Shown: positions 39,806-49,502, counted from the first letter of the stretch. The stretch is DNA of 64,000 nucleotides from JBBPYC01 sp965218765 (GCA_965218765.1 CBDCLU010000006.1:310001-374000); one strand, 5' to 3'. Translations and numbers: made by a program. Notes: generated from the letters alone by a model not told the origin.

Positions 39806-41980
39806 ATGTCCACTCTGGCGACCCAAGGCTTGACTCCGACCCGCGGCCCGCGCGCCTGGCGGCAGGTGGTCGAGCTGCTGTCGTCGATGCGGTTTTCGAT
39901 CTCGCTGCTGACGGTCATCTGCATCGCTTCGGTGATCGGCACCGTGCTCAAGCAGCAGGAGCCGGCCGGCAACTACGTAAACCAGTTCGGGCCGTTCTGG
40001 GCCGACGTGTTCGGGCGTTTGAGCCTCTACACCGTCTACAGCGCCTGGTGGTTCCTCCTGATCCTCGGCTTTCTAGTGGTCAGCACGTCGCTGTGCATCG
40101 CGCGCAACGCACCGAAGATTGCGGCCGATCTGCGCACCGTGAAGGAACACGTGCGGGTGCAGAGCCTGGCGGCGTTTCACCATCGCGGCGAAAGCCGGCT
40201 TCCCGAGCCGCCGCAGCAAGCCGCCGAGCGCATCGGCAAGCAGCTCGCCGGCGCGGGCTGGAAGGTGCGCCTGCAGCAGCGCGCGGCCATCGGAGGCGCA
40301 GCAGCCGGTGCCGGCTGGATGGTCGCGGCGCGCACGGGCGGCGCCAACAAGATCGGCTATCTGGCTGCGCACAGCGCGATCGTGCTGGTCTGCGTCGGTG
40401 GTCTGCTCGACGGCGATTTGATCGTGCGCGCGCAGATGTGGTTGGACGGCAAGACACCCTATCTGGGCGGCGGCATGATCGCCGACGTGTCGCCCGAGCA
40501 TCGGCTGCCGCCCTCGAACCCGACGTTTCGCGGCAACCTGCTGGTCGCCGAAGGCGCGCAGGCCGGCACCGCGATCCTGGCGCAGCCGCGCGGCGTGCTG
40601 CTGCAGGACCTGCCGTTTTCGATCGAGCTGAAAAAGTTCATCGTCGAGCACTATTCGACCGGCATGCCCAAGATGTTCGCCAGCGAGATCGTCATTCACG
40701 ACAAGAAAACTGGCGCAGCGGTCCCGGCACGGGTCGAGGTGAACCACCCGGCCAGCTACGCCGGCGTCGAGATCTATCAGTCCAGCTTCGACGATGGCGG
40801 CTCCGGCGTGAAGCTGCGCGCGCTGCCGATCCATGGAACGAGCCAGCCGTTCGAACTCGATGGCGTGATCGGCGGCAGCTCGCCCCTGGCCAAAACCGGC
40901 AGCAGCGACAGGCTCACGCTCGAATACACGAGCCTGCGCGTGCTCAACGTCGAGAACTTCGGTGCCGGTGCCAGCGAGTCCGGCGCCGACGTGCGCAAGG
41001 TGGACCTGCGCGGCGCGATCGAGTCGCGTCTCGGCGCTGCCAACAAGACCGCGCGCAACAAGGAGATTCGCAACGTCGGCCCGAGCATCGGCTACAAGCT
41101 GCGCGACGCGGCCGGCCAAGCGCGCGAATTCAACAACTACATGCTGCCGATCGACACCGGCGATGGGCTGCCCGCATTCCTGTTCGGTGTGCGTGACTCG
41201 CCTGCCGAGCCGTTCCGGTATCTGCGCATCCCGGCTGACGACAAAGGCGGTATCGACGGCTTCGTGCGGCTGATGGCGGCGCTCGCCGACCCGCAGTTGC
41301 GCGAGCAGGCGGTGCGCCGCTATGCGGTGGGCGCGATCGGTCCCGATCGGCCTGAACTGGTTGAACAACTCGCCGCCTCGGCAGAGCGCGCGCTGGCGCT
41401 GTTCGCAGGCAGCAACGAAGCCGGCACCAGCGACGACAAGCCGGCCAGCCCGATCAGCGGCCTGCAGGCGGTTTCCGACTTCATCGAGCGCAATGTGCCG
41501 CAAGCCGAACGCGCCAAGGCCGGCGAAGTGCTGGTGCGCATCCTGAGCGGTGCGCTGTTCGAGCTGACCCAGCTGTCGCGCGAACGTGCCGGGTTGGCGG
41601 CGCTTACGCCTGACGACAAGACCCAAGCGTTCATGACGCAGGCGGTGCTGGCCGCGAGCGACGCGCGCGTCTATCCGGCGCCGATGGCGTTCGAGCTGAT
41701 CGATTTCAAGCAGGTGCAGGCCAGCGTGTTCCAGGTCGCGCGTGCGCCCGGCAGGAACGTGGTCTATCTGGGCTGCGCATTGCTGATCCTCGGGGTTTTT
41801 GCGATGCTCTACGTGCGGGAGCGTCGCATCTGGGTCTGGCTTGAAGGCGCAAACACCGACGCAGGGGACGGCCACGGCAGCCGGGCCACGCTGGCCATGT
41901 CGATGAACCGCAGAACGATGGATGGCGACCGCGCGTTCGAGCGGTTAAAACACAAACTGATTGGGAGCCACGCAACATGA
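39806..41980 (+). CDS. ccsB: Cytochrome c biogenesis protein ResB/CcsB
   Basis: A 724-residue System II component that, with CcsA, carries heme across the membrane and attaches it to apocytochromes. N-terminal membrane segments (FSISLLTVICIASVIGTVLK, AWWFLLILGFLVVSTSLCIA), a third near residue 190, a large periplasmic region, and a last segment (VVYLGCALLILGVFAMLYV) near residue 660 give the ResB layout. ATG 39806 is chosen since the 28 residues upstream in frame overlap the post-terminator spacer and are not family-like. Its stop overlaps the ccsA ATG by four bases. Confidence 0.92.
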   Translation: MSTLATQGLTPTRGPRAWRQVVELLSSMRFSISLLTVICIASVIGTVLKQQEPAGNYVNQFGPFWADVFGRLSLYTVYSAWWFLLILGFLVVSTSLCIARNAPKIAADLRTVKEHVRVQSLAAFHHRGESRLPEPPQQAAERIGKQLAGAGWKVRLQQRAAIGGAAAGAGWMVAARTGGANKIGYLAAHSAIVLVCVGGLLDGDLIVRAQMWLDGKTPYLGGGMIADVSPEHRLPPSNPTFRGNLLVAEGAQAGTAILAQPRGVLLQDLPFSIELKKFIVEHYSTGMPKMFASEIVIHDKKTGAAVPARVEVNHPASYAGVEIYQSSFDDGGSGVKLRALPIHGTSQPFELDGVIGGSSPLAKTGSSDRLTLEYTSLRVLNVENFGAGASESGADVRKVDLRGAIESRLGAANKTARNKEIRNVGPSIGYKLRDAAGQAREFNNYMLPIDTGDGLPAFLFGVRDSPAEPFRYLRIPADDKGGIDGFVRLMAALADPQLREQAVRRYAVGAIGPDRPELVEQLAASAERALALFAGSNEAGTSDDKPASPISGLQAVSDFIERNVPQAERAKAGEVLVRILSGALFELTQLSRERAGLAALTPDDKTQAFMTQAVLAASDARVYPAPMAFELIDFKQVQASVFQVARAPGRNVVYLGCALLILGVFAMLYVRERRIWVWLEGANTDAGDGHGSRATLAMSMNRRTMDGDRAFERLKHKLIGSHAT

Positions 41981-43353
41981 ATAGCGCAGCAGTGAGCACG
42001 GCCGCAACGGCGCGCAGTCCGGGCGCGGTCACGCTGTCGCTCAACGACAGTTTCTGGAGCCGCCGCAACTGGTTCGACTGGCTGTTCGCGGCGCTGGTCG
42101 TCGCAGGCGGCGCATTTGCGTTCTCGCGCTATGCGGCTTACATGGACGGGTACGAGAAAGGCATCCTGCTCGGCACAGTACCGGCCGCGATCTGGCTCGG
42201 CTGGTTCTGGCGGCCGCTGCGTGTGTTGATGCTGGCTGCGGCCGGGTTGGCGCTGCTGGCCATCTCGCTGTATTCGGGCGCGGACGGGCAGGGCAGCCTG
42301 GGGCGGGCCGAGACCGTGTTCGCGCTCAAATATTTTCTGTCGAGTCAGTCCGCAATCCTTTGGATGAGCGTGCTGTTCTTCATGAGCACGACGTTCTACT
42401 GGCTCGGCATGATCGCGTCCAGGCGCGGCGCCGCTGCGATGGAGCTGATCGGCTCCAGGTTGGCCTGGGTCGCAGTCGGCATGGCGGTGACGGGCACACT
42501 GGTGCGCTGGTATGAAAGCTACTTGATCGGCTCGGATGTCGGCCACATCCCGGTCAGCAACCTGTACGAAGTGTTCGTGCTGTTTTGCTGGCTCACCACC
42601 ACGTTCTATCTGTATTACGAACAGCAGTACGAGACACGCTCGCTCGGTGCGTTCGTGATGCTGGTGGTCAGTGCGGCGGTCGGCTTCCTGCTGTGGTACA
42701 CGGTCGTGCGTGGCGCGCACGAGATTCAGCCGCTGGTGCCGGCGTTGAAGAGCTGGTGGATGAAGCTGCACGTGCCGGCCAACTTCATCGGTTACGGCAC
42801 CTTTGCGCTGTCGGCGATGGTCGCGTTCGCCTACCTGATCAAGCAGCAGGCGACCGAGTCGCGCTGGTGGAAGCTTGCGCCGATGTGGCTGCTCGGCATC
42901 GTGCTGTGCTTCGTGCCGGTCGTGTTCAGGAAAACCACGGCTGCGGCCGGCGGCAGCTACTGGGCGGTCTATTTCGTGATTTCGGCGTTGATCATGGCGG
43001 GCATCCTGCTCGGCCGAAAACGCATCGCATCGCGGCTGCCGAGCCTGGACGTGCTCGATGACGTGATGTACAAGGCGATCGCGGTCGGCTTCGCGTTCTT
43101 CACGATCGCCACCGTGCTCGGTGCGCTGTGGGCAGCCGAAGCATGGGGTGGTTACTGGAGCTGGGATCCGAAGGAAACCTGGGCGCTGATCGTCTGGCTG
43201 AATTACGCGGCCTGGTTGCACATGCGGCTCATGAAAGGGCTGCGAGGCACGGTTGCATCGTGGTGGGCGCTGACCGGGCTGGCGGTCACGACGTTCGCGT
43301 TTCTCGGCGTCAACATGTTCCTGAGCGGATTGCACAGTTACGGCGAACTGTAG
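41977..43353 (+). CDS. ccsA: Cytochrome c biogenesis protein CcsA (ResC)
   Basis: A 458-residue membrane protein with about eight to ten hydrophobic segments. It carries the tryptophan-rich heme-binding WWD motif GGYWSWDPKETWALIVWLNY near residue 390. Histidines in LHVPANFIGYG and AWLHMRLM are candidates for heme ligands. It forms the System II heme-handling synthetase with CcsB, encoded in the overlapping upstream gene. The long N-terminal part before the conserved core is usual in betaproteobacteria. Confidence 0.93.
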   Translation: MNSAAVSTAATARSPGAVTLSLNDSFWSRRNWFDWLFAALVVAGGAFAFSRYAAYMDGYEKGILLGTVPAAIWLGWFWRPLRVLMLAAAGLALLAISLYSGADGQGSLGRAETVFALKYFLSSQSAILWMSVLFFMSTTFYWLGMIASRRGAAAMELIGSRLAWVAVGMAVTGTLVRWYESYLIGSDVGHIPVSNLYEVFVLFCWLTTTFYLYYEQQYETRSLGAFVMLVVSAAVGFLLWYTVVRGAHEIQPLVPALKSWWMKLHVPANFIGYGTFALSAMVAFAYLIKQQATESRWWKLAPMWLLGIVLCFVPVVFRKTTAAAGGSYWAVYFVISALIMAGILLGRKRIASRLPSLDVLDDVMYKAIAVGFAFFTIATVLGALWAAEAWGGYWSWDPKETWALIVWLNYAAWLHMRLMKGLRGTVASWWALTGLAVTTFAFLGVNMFLSGLHSYGEL

Positions 43354-43427
43354 ACACCGCTCGATCCCGCGCGGCCATGCCTGCCGAGGCCGCTGCTGCA
43401 CCGAATTGAAAAAGGTTTCTTTCCATC

Positions 43428-44441
43428 ATGCTGATCCGCACCCACAAGGCAGGCTTCATCCACGTGGCGCCGAGCGAGATCACGACGCCCGAGCAGTACC
43501 GGCGCCGTCGTGAATGGCTCAAGCTTGCAGCCGTCGGCGCAACTGGTGCAGTCGGCGCCGCGCTCGGCCCCTGGGCAGCACGCACGGCGCTGGCTGCCGA
43601 CGGTGCGGCCGCGCCAGGCAAGAATCCAGCGCTGGCCGCCGAGCCATCCAAAGTGGCCGGCGCGATCACCCTGGAGAAGCCGACCGATTACGTCGATGCA
43701 ACCAGCTACAACAACTACTACGAATTCGGCACCGACAAGGGCGACCCGGCGCGCAACGCGCACACCTTGCAGGTCAATCCTTGGTCGGTCGAAGTCAGCG
43801 GTCTGGTCAACAAGCCGCGCACGTTTTCGATCGAAGACCTGCTCAAGCTGAGCGCGCAGCAGGAGCGCGTCTACCGGCTGCGCTGCGTGGAAGGCTGGTC
43901 GATGGTGATTCCGTGGATCGGATATTCGCTGGCCGAGCTCATCAGGCAGGTCGAACCGCAGGGCAGCGCCAAGTTCGTCGAGTTCGTGACGCTCGCCGAT
44001 CCGAAGACGATGCCGTTCGTCGGCTCGCGCGTGCTCGAATGGCCGTATGTCGAAGGCCTGCGCATGGATGAGGCGATGCATCCGCTCACGCTGCTCGGTT
44101 TCGGCATGTACGGCGAGGTGCTGCCCAAGCAGAACGGCGCGCCGGTGCGGCTGGTGGTGCCCTGGAAATACGGCTTCAAGAGCGCCAAGAGTCTGGTCAA
44201 GATTCGCTTCGTCGAGCAGCAGCCGCAGACAGCCTGGAACAAGGCCGCGGCGCAGGAGTACGGTTTCTATTCGAACGTGAACCCTGACGTGGACCACCCG
44301 CGCTGGAGCCAGGGCACCGAACGGCGCATCGGCGAGGCCGGCGGCCTGTTCGCCAAGCGGCGCAAGACCTTGATGTTCAACGGTTACGAGGAACAGGTCG
44401 GCCAGCTCTATGCGGGCATGGATCTGAAAAAGAACTTCTGA
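43428..44441 (+). CDS. msrP: Periplasmic methionine sulfoxide reductase, catalytic subunit
   Basis: Molybdopterin enzyme of 337 residues (formerly YedY) that repairs oxidised methionine in periplasmic proteins. A twin-arginine signal lies around RRRREWLKLAAVGATGAVGA. The molybdenum-ligating cysteine is in YRLRCVEGWSMVIPW, and LTLLGFGMYGEVLPKQNG plus LVVPWKYGFKSAKSL complete the sulfite-oxidase-type fold. It pairs with the heme b membrane subunit MsrQ encoded 24 bases downstream. Located after cytochrome c maturation genes, giving an envelope redox cluster. Confidence 0.95.
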   Translation: MLIRTHKAGFIHVAPSEITTPEQYRRRREWLKLAAVGATGAVGAALGPWAARTALAADGAAAPGKNPALAAEPSKVAGAITLEKPTDYVDATSYNNYYEFGTDKGDPARNAHTLQVNPWSVEVSGLVNKPRTFSIEDLLKLSAQQERVYRLRCVEGWSMVIPWIGYSLAELIRQVEPQGSAKFVEFVTLADPKTMPFVGSRVLEWPYVEGLRMDEAMHPLTLLGFGMYGEVLPKQNGAPVRLVVPWKYGFKSAKSLVKIRFVEQQPQTAWNKAAAQEYGFYSNVNPDVDHPRWSQGTERRIGEAGGLFAKRRKTLMFNGYEEQVGQLYAGMDLKKNF

Positions 44442-44465
44442 GCCAGGGCCGGAAAGCTCGGGCTC

Positions 44466-45110
44466 ATGCGCAAATGGCTCATGCACCCGGCGGCCAAGCC
44501 GCTCGTGTTCGTGCTGCTGTTGCTGCCGTTTTGCTGGTTGTTCTACGGCGCCTGGAATGATCGGCTCGGTGCGAACCCGGCCGAATATTTAAGCCGCGCC
44601 ACCGGCGACTGGACGTTGCGCCTGCTCTGTGCGGTGCTGGCGCTGCCGCTGCTGCGCCAGTGGACCAACTCGCCGCAGTTGATCCGTTTCTCTCGCATGT
44701 TCGGCCTGTTCACCTACTTCTATGTGCTGCTGCACTTCATCAGCTACGCATGGTTCGACAAGGGGTTCGACGCTGCTGAAGTCGCTAAGGACATCGTCAA
44801 ACGCCCGTTCATCCTGGTCGGTTTCCTGGCGTTGCTGCTGCTCACACCGCTGGCGGCAACGTCATTCAACCGCGCGATCCGTGCACTTGGCGCGGCACGC
44901 TGGAAAGCGGTGCACCGGATCGTCTATCTGGTGGCGCTGCTGGCGCTGCTGCATTTCTTTTGGATGCGCGCGGGCAAGAACAACTTTGGCGAGGTCTATG
45001 TGTATGCCGCGATCATCGGCGGACTGCTGGCCTGGCGAATCTGGGGGATTTGGAAGAAAAAGCGGCTGAGGCGCGCTTCCAGCAACCACTTGGCGCTACA
45101 AAAGAAGTAG
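44466..45110 (+). CDS. msrQ: Heme-binding membrane subunit MsrQ
   Basis: A 214-residue protein with about six membrane segments (KPLVFVLLLLPFCWLFYGAW at the N-terminus, IVYLVALLALLHFFWMRAGK near residue 160). Histidines for heme b lie in YVLLHFISYAW, KAVHRIVYL and ALLHFFWM. It passes electrons from the quinone pool or flavin reductase to MsrP. The last residues (ALQKK and stop) are formed by the palindromic element at 45081-45123, so the C-terminus is set by that element. Confidence 0.92.
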   Translation: MRKWLMHPAAKPLVFVLLLLPFCWLFYGAWNDRLGANPAEYLSRATGDWTLRLLCAVLALPLLRQWTNSPQLIRFSRMFGLFTYFYVLLHFISYAWFDKGFDAAEVAKDIVKRPFILVGFLALLLLTPLAATSFNRAIRALGAARWKAVHRIVYLVALLALLHFFWMRAGKNNFGEVYVYAAIIGGLLAWRIWGIWKKKRLRRASSNHLALQKK

Positions 45111-45123
45111 CATAATGGTTGCT
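45081..45123. terminator. Bidirectional hairpin between msrQ and lysA
   Basis: Nested inverted repeats: AGCAACCA (45081-45088) with TGGTTGCT (45116-45123), and inside them GCTAC with GTAGC around AAAAGAA. The inner part matches the head of the dispersed 60-bp repeat. Placed exactly between converging genes, it probably ends both transcripts. Confidence 0.6.
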
Positions 45124-45126
45124 TGA

Positions 45127-46419
45127 TCAGTCGATCAGCAACTCGCCCCGCAGTTGGTCGGCCGTGGTTTCGCGCGCGCGGATCAGGTGGGCCCGGCCAC
45201 CGTCGACCAACAGTTCCGCCGCGCGACCGCGCGTGTTGTAGTTGCTCGCCATGCTCATGCAGTAAGCGCCGGCGGACAGGATCGCGAGCCGATCGCCGGC
45301 CGCCACGGCCAGCATGCGATCGCGCGCAAGCCAGTCGCCGCTTTCGCAGACCGGGCCAACCACATCGTAGCGGGAAGGCCCTGCGCTGCTTTGCGTCGCC
45401 AGCGGCACCACGGCGTGGAATGCCTGGTACATCGCGGGGCGCACCAAGTCGTTCATCGCGGCATCGACGATGCAGAAATTCTTCTCGGCGCCGGTCTTCA
45501 GATACAGCACTTCCGTGACGCAGACACCTGCGTTGCCGACCAGCGAGCGGCCCGGCTCGATCAGCAGCTTGTGGTGGCCGAAACCGCGTGCGTCGATGCG
45601 TGCGAGCAGTTGCTGCCAGAGCGCATCGGCTGCCGGTGGCGTCTCGCCCTGGTAGTCGATCCCGAGCCCGCCGCCGAAGTCGATGTGCGAGAGCGCCACG
45701 CCCGCGGCTTCGATCCGCTCGACCAGATCGAGCATGCGTTCCACCGCATCCAGAAACGGCTCGGCCTGCGTGATCTGGGAGCCGATGTGGCAGTCGATGC
45801 CGATCACCTCGATGCCCGGCAACGCAGCGGCGCGCTGATAAGTTGCCACCGCGCGTTCATGTGCAACGCCGAACTTGCTGTCCTTGAGGCCCGTCGAGAT
45901 ATACGGATGCGTCTGCGGATCGACATTCGGATTGACGCGAATGCTCACACGCGCCGACTCGCCCATCGATACGGCGACCTTGCTGAGCCGCTCGAGCTCC
46001 GCTTCGCTTTCCACGTTGAAGCAGCCGATCCCGGCTGCAAGCGCCTGCCGCATCTCGCGTTCCGTCTTGCCGACGCCGGAAAAAACCACCTTGGCCGGAT
46101 CGCCTTCGGCCGCCAGCACCCGTTCGAGTTCGCCGCCCGAGACGATGTCGAAGCCGCAGCCCGCTCGTGCAAACACCTGCAGCACCGCAAGCGTTGAATT
46201 CGCTTTCATGCCGTAGCAGATCTGCACGTTGCGGCCCGCAAAGCCGCGCTGATAGGCGGCCAGTGCGGCCAGCATCGCGGCTTTCGAATAGACGAACAGC
46301 GGCGTGCCGTGCTGCTGCGCGAGATCGGCGAGCCGCACCTGCTCGAGCAGCAAGTCGCCACCGTCGCGCCGATGCAGCTGCGGGCTGCCGGGCAACGATT
46401 CGATCGAGGCTTCCTTCAT
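45127..46419 (-). CDS. lysA: Diaminopimelate decarboxylase
   Basis: PLP enzyme of 430 residues making L-lysine from meso-diaminopimelate, the last step of lysine synthesis. The PLP lysine is in QICYGMKANSTLAVL near residue 62. HIGSQITQAEPFLDAVERM, FGGGLGIDYQGE, LLIEPGRSLVGNAG and the active-site cysteine in GPVCESGDWLARDR follow. Coupled with lptM upstream by a four-base overlap, the usual lptM-lysA order. No lysine riboswitch is visible upstream. Confidence 0.96.
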   Translation of the reverse strand: MKEASIESLPGSPQLHRRDGGDLLLEQVRLADLAQQHGTPLFVYSKAAMLAALAAYQRGFAGRNVQICYGMKANSTLAVLQVFARAGCGFDIVSGGELERVLAAEGDPAKVVFSGVGKTEREMRQALAAGIGCFNVESEAELERLSKVAVSMGESARVSIRVNPNVDPQTHPYISTGLKDSKFGVAHERAVATYQRAAALPGIEVIGIDCHIGSQITQAEPFLDAVERMLDLVERIEAAGVALSHIDFGGGLGIDYQGETPPAADALWQQLLARIDARGFGHHKLLIEPGRSLVGNAGVCVTEVLYLKTGAEKNFCIVDAAMNDLVRPAMYQAFHAVVPLATQSSAGPSRYDVVGPVCESGDWLARDRMLAVAAGDRLAILSAGAYCMSMASNYNTRGRAAELLVDGGRAHLIRARETTADQLRGELLID

Positions 46420-46718
46420 GGCAGCCGCCGGCGCGGGTCGGCCGGCAGCGGCGTGCTGGCTGCCGGTGTCGGCGTGACGACCGCTTCCGATGGCACCGGC
46501 AGCGCGGGCGCCGGGCTGTCGCTGTTCTGGTAGCCACCACCGAAGTCGGGCAGCGTCGCACCGATTGCTGCGGGCAAGGTCGCGCGCTGCGCTGCCGCAG
46601 CGTCACGCGGCAGGAACAGGCCGCCTTTCTGTCCACAACCTGAAAGCGGCAGCAGCAGCACGAGCCCGACGGCAGTGCCGGCGACGAATAGAATTTGCCT
46701 CAACTGCGACCTTGACAT
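46416..46718 (-). CDS. lptM: LPS translocon maturation lipoprotein LptM-like
   Basis: A 100-residue lipoprotein. The signal peptide ends in lipobox LSGC followed by GQKGGLFLP, the hallmark of LptM (YifL), which helps oxidative maturation of LptD. The rest is an Ala/Pro-rich, apparently disordered tail, longer than in E. coli. ATG 46718 overlaps nothing but leaves only 13 bases to the divergent cyaY start, so the promoters of each gene must lie within the other's coding region. Confidence 0.85.
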   Translation of the reverse strand: MSRSQLRQILFVAGTAVGLVLLLPLSGCGQKGGLFLPRDAAAAQRATLPAAIGATLPDFGGGYQNSDSPAPALPVPSEAVVTPTPAASTPLPADPRRRLP

Positions 46719-46731
46719 GGACCAAATTGTA

Positions 46732-47067
46732 ATGACCGACCTTGAGTTCATGGACGAGGCGGAAGCGCTGCTGCAGGCGGTGGAAGCCGGCTGCGACCGG
46801 ATCAACGATGCGACCGATTGCGACATCGACAACCAGCGGGTCGGCGGCATGGTCACGCTGGTGTTCGAGAACGGCAGCCAGATCGTGGTGAACCTGCAAA
46901 AACCGCTGCAGGAGGTGTGGCTGGCTGCGCGCTCCGGCGGCTACCACTTCCGCCGCGACGCATCCGGCCGCTGGGTCGACACGCGTGGGGAAGTCGAATT
47001 CTTCGAGCGGCTGTCGCAGGATGCGAGTGCCCAGGCCGGCAGCCCGGTCAGCTTCACGCGCGGCTAG
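46732..47067 (+). CDS. cyaY: Iron donor protein CyaY (frataxin)
   Basis: A 111-residue frataxin, an iron-binding regulator of iron-sulfur cluster assembly on IscS. The acidic N-terminal helix MTDLEFMDEAEALLQAVEAG is followed by DATDCDIDNQRVGG, LVFENGSQIVVNLQKPLQEV and WLAARSGGYHFRRDASGRW. ATG 46732 is preferred over an in-frame ATG at 46717. Its 3' end overlaps the converging PBP1a gene by four bases. Divergent from lptM, an arrangement shared by many betaproteobacteria. Confidence 0.93.
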   Translation: MTDLEFMDEAEALLQAVEAGCDRINDATDCDIDNQRVGGMVTLVFENGSQIVVNLQKPLQEVWLAARSGGYHFRRDASGRWVDTRGEVEFFERLSQDASAQAGSPVSFTRG

Positions 47068-49475
47068 TTGCGAAACAGGTCGAGGATGCTGCGGCGTTCT
47101 TCGGCCGCCGGCGGCGCCTGCAGCGGCGGCGGTGCCAGCATGCGGGTGTCGGCCGGCCGCTCCTCCACGCCAAGGCTGCGTACCCCGCCGCCGTTCGCAT
47201 ATTCGTCGTAGGTCCAGTCGCCACCGACATTGCTGACGCCTTCGGGCACTTGCACCTTGGCGACTGGCACGCCTTTGAGCGCGGTCTTCATGTAGTCGAT
47301 CCAGACCGGCAGCGCAAGACCGCCGCCGGTTTCCTTGTCACCGAGCTTTTTCGGCGTGTCATAACCGATCCAGGTGACGGCCACCAAGGTCGGCTGATAG
47401 CCGGTGAACCAGGCGTCGTTTGAGTCGTTCGTGGTGCCGGTCTTGCCGTGCAGGTCCGGGCGGCGCAACGTGCGGCTGGCCAGCGATCCGGTGCCGTTTC
47501 GCACGACTTCCTGCAGCATGCCGTCCATGATGAACGCGTTGCGCGCATCGATGGCGCGCGTGGATTCGTTCAGCGGCGCCGGCGGCACCTCGACCAGCAC
47601 GCTGCCGCGCTGATCCGTCACGCTCGTGATCAGCTGCGGGTTCACGCGATAGCCGCCGTTAGCAAACACGGCGAACGCCGCTGCCATCTGCATCGGCGTG
47701 GCGGCGCCCGAGCCGAGCGCCATCGGCAGGTAGGCCGGATGCCTCGACGCTTCGAAGCCGAAGCGCGTGATCCAGTCCTGCGCGTACTGCGGGCCGATCG
47801 CCTGCAGCACCCGGATCGACACCATGTTCTTCGACTTGGCCAGTGCGCTCTTGAGCGTCATCGGACCGGAGAAGGTGCCGTCGTAGTTCTTCGGCTCCCA
47901 GGGTTGGCCGCCGGTCACGGAGCCGTCGAAGAACAGCGGCGCATCGTTCACCACGGTGGACGGCATGAAGCCTTTTTCCAGCGCAGCCGAATAGATGAAT
48001 GGCTTGAACGACGAGCCCGGCTGTCGCCAGGCCTGCGTCACGTGGTTGAACTTGGCATGGAAGAAATCAAAGCCGCCGACCAGCGATTTGATTGCGCCAT
48101 CGCGCGGATCGAGCGACACGAACGCGCCTTCGACTTCCGGCAGCTGTGTGATCTGCCAGCCTTTTCTGGGCGTCTGGATCGCGCGGATGATCGCACCGCG
48201 GCGAATCCTGATGTTCGGCGGCGCCTTGTCGGCCAAGCCCGAACGCGCCGGCTCCAGCCCTTCGCCGGTGATCTCGATCTGGTCGCCGTTCTGCCGCAAC
48301 GCGACAATCTTGCGCCGGTCCGCCGACAGCACGACGGCAGCGACCAGGTCGTCGTTGTCCGGGTGTTCGGCGAGCGCCTCGTCGACGGCGTCGCCGAGAT
48401 CCTTGTCGCTGCGCGGCAGATTCACGAACTGCTCGGGGCCGCGGTAGGCCTGACGCCGCTCGTAGTCGAGCAGCCCTTTGCGCAACGCGTCGTAGGCGGC
48501 TTCCTGATGCGTGCTGTCCAGCGTGGTGTAGACGTTCAGGCCGCGCGTATAAGCCTGCTCGCCGTACTGCGCAAAGATCATCTGCCGCACCATCTCCGCA
48601 ACATACGCGAAGTGAGACAGGCCGGCGTTGTCGTTGCCCGGGTTCAGCCGCAGCTTCTCGGTGCGTGCAGCGTCCGCCTGCTCTTCGGTCAGGAAACCGT
48701 TTTGCTCCATGCGCTCGATGATGTAGAGCTGGCGCACGCGCGCGCGCTCCGGGTTCTTGATCGGATTGTTGGCCGCCGGCGCCTTCGGCAGACCAGCCAG
48801 CATCGCAGCCTCTGCCACCGTCACCTCCTGCAGCGGCTTGCCGAAATAGGTCTCGGCTGCTGCGGCGAAGCCGAACGCGCGGTTGCCTAGATAGATCTGG
48901 TTCATGTAGATCTCGAGGATCTGATCCTTCGACAGCAGATGCTCGAGCTTGAACGTCAACAAAATCTCATAGATCTTGCGCGTGAAGGTTTTCTCGGAAG
49001 ACAGATAGACGTTGCGCGCCACCTGCATCGTGATGGTGGAGGCGCCCTGGCTCTTGATGCGGCCCAGATTCGCCAAAGCGGCACGCACCATGCCCTTGTA
49101 ATCGACACCGTGGTGTGAGTAAAAGCGCGAGTCCTCGATCGCGAGCACCGCATCGATCATCACCTGCGGGATTTCCTTGATCGGCGTCAGGCGCCGGCGT
49201 TCCTCGCCGAATTCGCCGATCAGCACGCGCTCGGCCGAATACACGCGCAGCGGCAGCTTCGGCCGGTAATCCGACAACGCCGAGACGTCCGGCAGGTTCG
49301 GATACGCCATCGCCAACGCGAGCCCGATTGCCAGCGCCGCGCAACAAGCGCCTGCCACGGCCAGCCCGACGGCCCAGCTCAGCAGGCGCAGCGGGATTCG
49401 AATCCAGCCCGGCGTGCGGGACGCACTCACGCCGGCGCGCAAGTCGGCGGCAGTCTTGATCGGGGGCCTGGGCAT
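47064..49475 (-). CDS. mrcA: Penicillin-binding protein 1A
   Basis: Bifunctional peptidoglycan synthase of 803 residues. It has an N-terminal membrane anchor (WAVGLAVAGACCAALAIGLA) and a GT51 glycosyltransferase domain with EDSRFYSHHGVD, GASTITMQVARN and EIYMNQIYLGNRAFG. An OB-type insert precedes the transpeptidase domain, which has SxxK in GSSFKPFIYSAAL, SKNM and KTGTTND. It polymerises and cross-links murein during elongation. ATG 49475 is chosen at the start of the cytoplasmic tail. Divergent from pilM; a TATAAT lies 28 bases upstream. Confidence 0.94.
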   Translation of the reverse strand: MPRPPIKTAADLRAGVSASRTPGWIRIPLRLLSWAVGLAVAGACCAALAIGLALAMAYPNLPDVSALSDYRPKLPLRVYSAERVLIGEFGEERRRLTPIKEIPQVMIDAVLAIEDSRFYSHHGVDYKGMVRAALANLGRIKSQGASTITMQVARNVYLSSEKTFTRKIYEILLTFKLEHLLSKDQILEIYMNQIYLGNRAFGFAAAAETYFGKPLQEVTVAEAAMLAGLPKAPAANNPIKNPERARVRQLYIIERMEQNGFLTEEQADAARTEKLRLNPGNDNAGLSHFAYVAEMVRQMIFAQYGEQAYTRGLNVYTTLDSTHQEAAYDALRKGLLDYERRQAYRGPEQFVNLPRSDKDLGDAVDEALAEHPDNDDLVAAVVLSADRRKIVALRQNGDQIEITGEGLEPARSGLADKAPPNIRIRRGAIIRAIQTPRKGWQITQLPEVEGAFVSLDPRDGAIKSLVGGFDFFHAKFNHVTQAWRQPGSSFKPFIYSAALEKGFMPSTVVNDAPLFFDGSVTGGQPWEPKNYDGTFSGPMTLKSALAKSKNMVSIRVLQAIGPQYAQDWITRFGFEASRHPAYLPMALGSGAATPMQMAAAFAVFANGGYRVNPQLITSVTDQRGSVLVEVPPAPLNESTRAIDARNAFIMDGMLQEVVRNGTGSLASRTLRRPDLHGKTGTTNDSNDAWFTGYQPTLVAVTWIGYDTPKKLGDKETGGGLALPVWIDYMKTALKGVPVAKVQVPEGVSNVGGDWTYDEYANGGGVRSLGVEERPADTRMLAPPPLQAPPAAEERRSILDLFRN

Positions 49476-49502
49476 GGAAGCTCGATTTTGAAGTGAGCCC
49501 GC

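Noticed and set aside
46420..46731. A lysine riboswitch upstream of lysA
   Set aside because: lysA is preceded directly by lptM with a four-base overlap, leaving no room for an aptamer, and the lptM-cyaY gap is only 13 bases.
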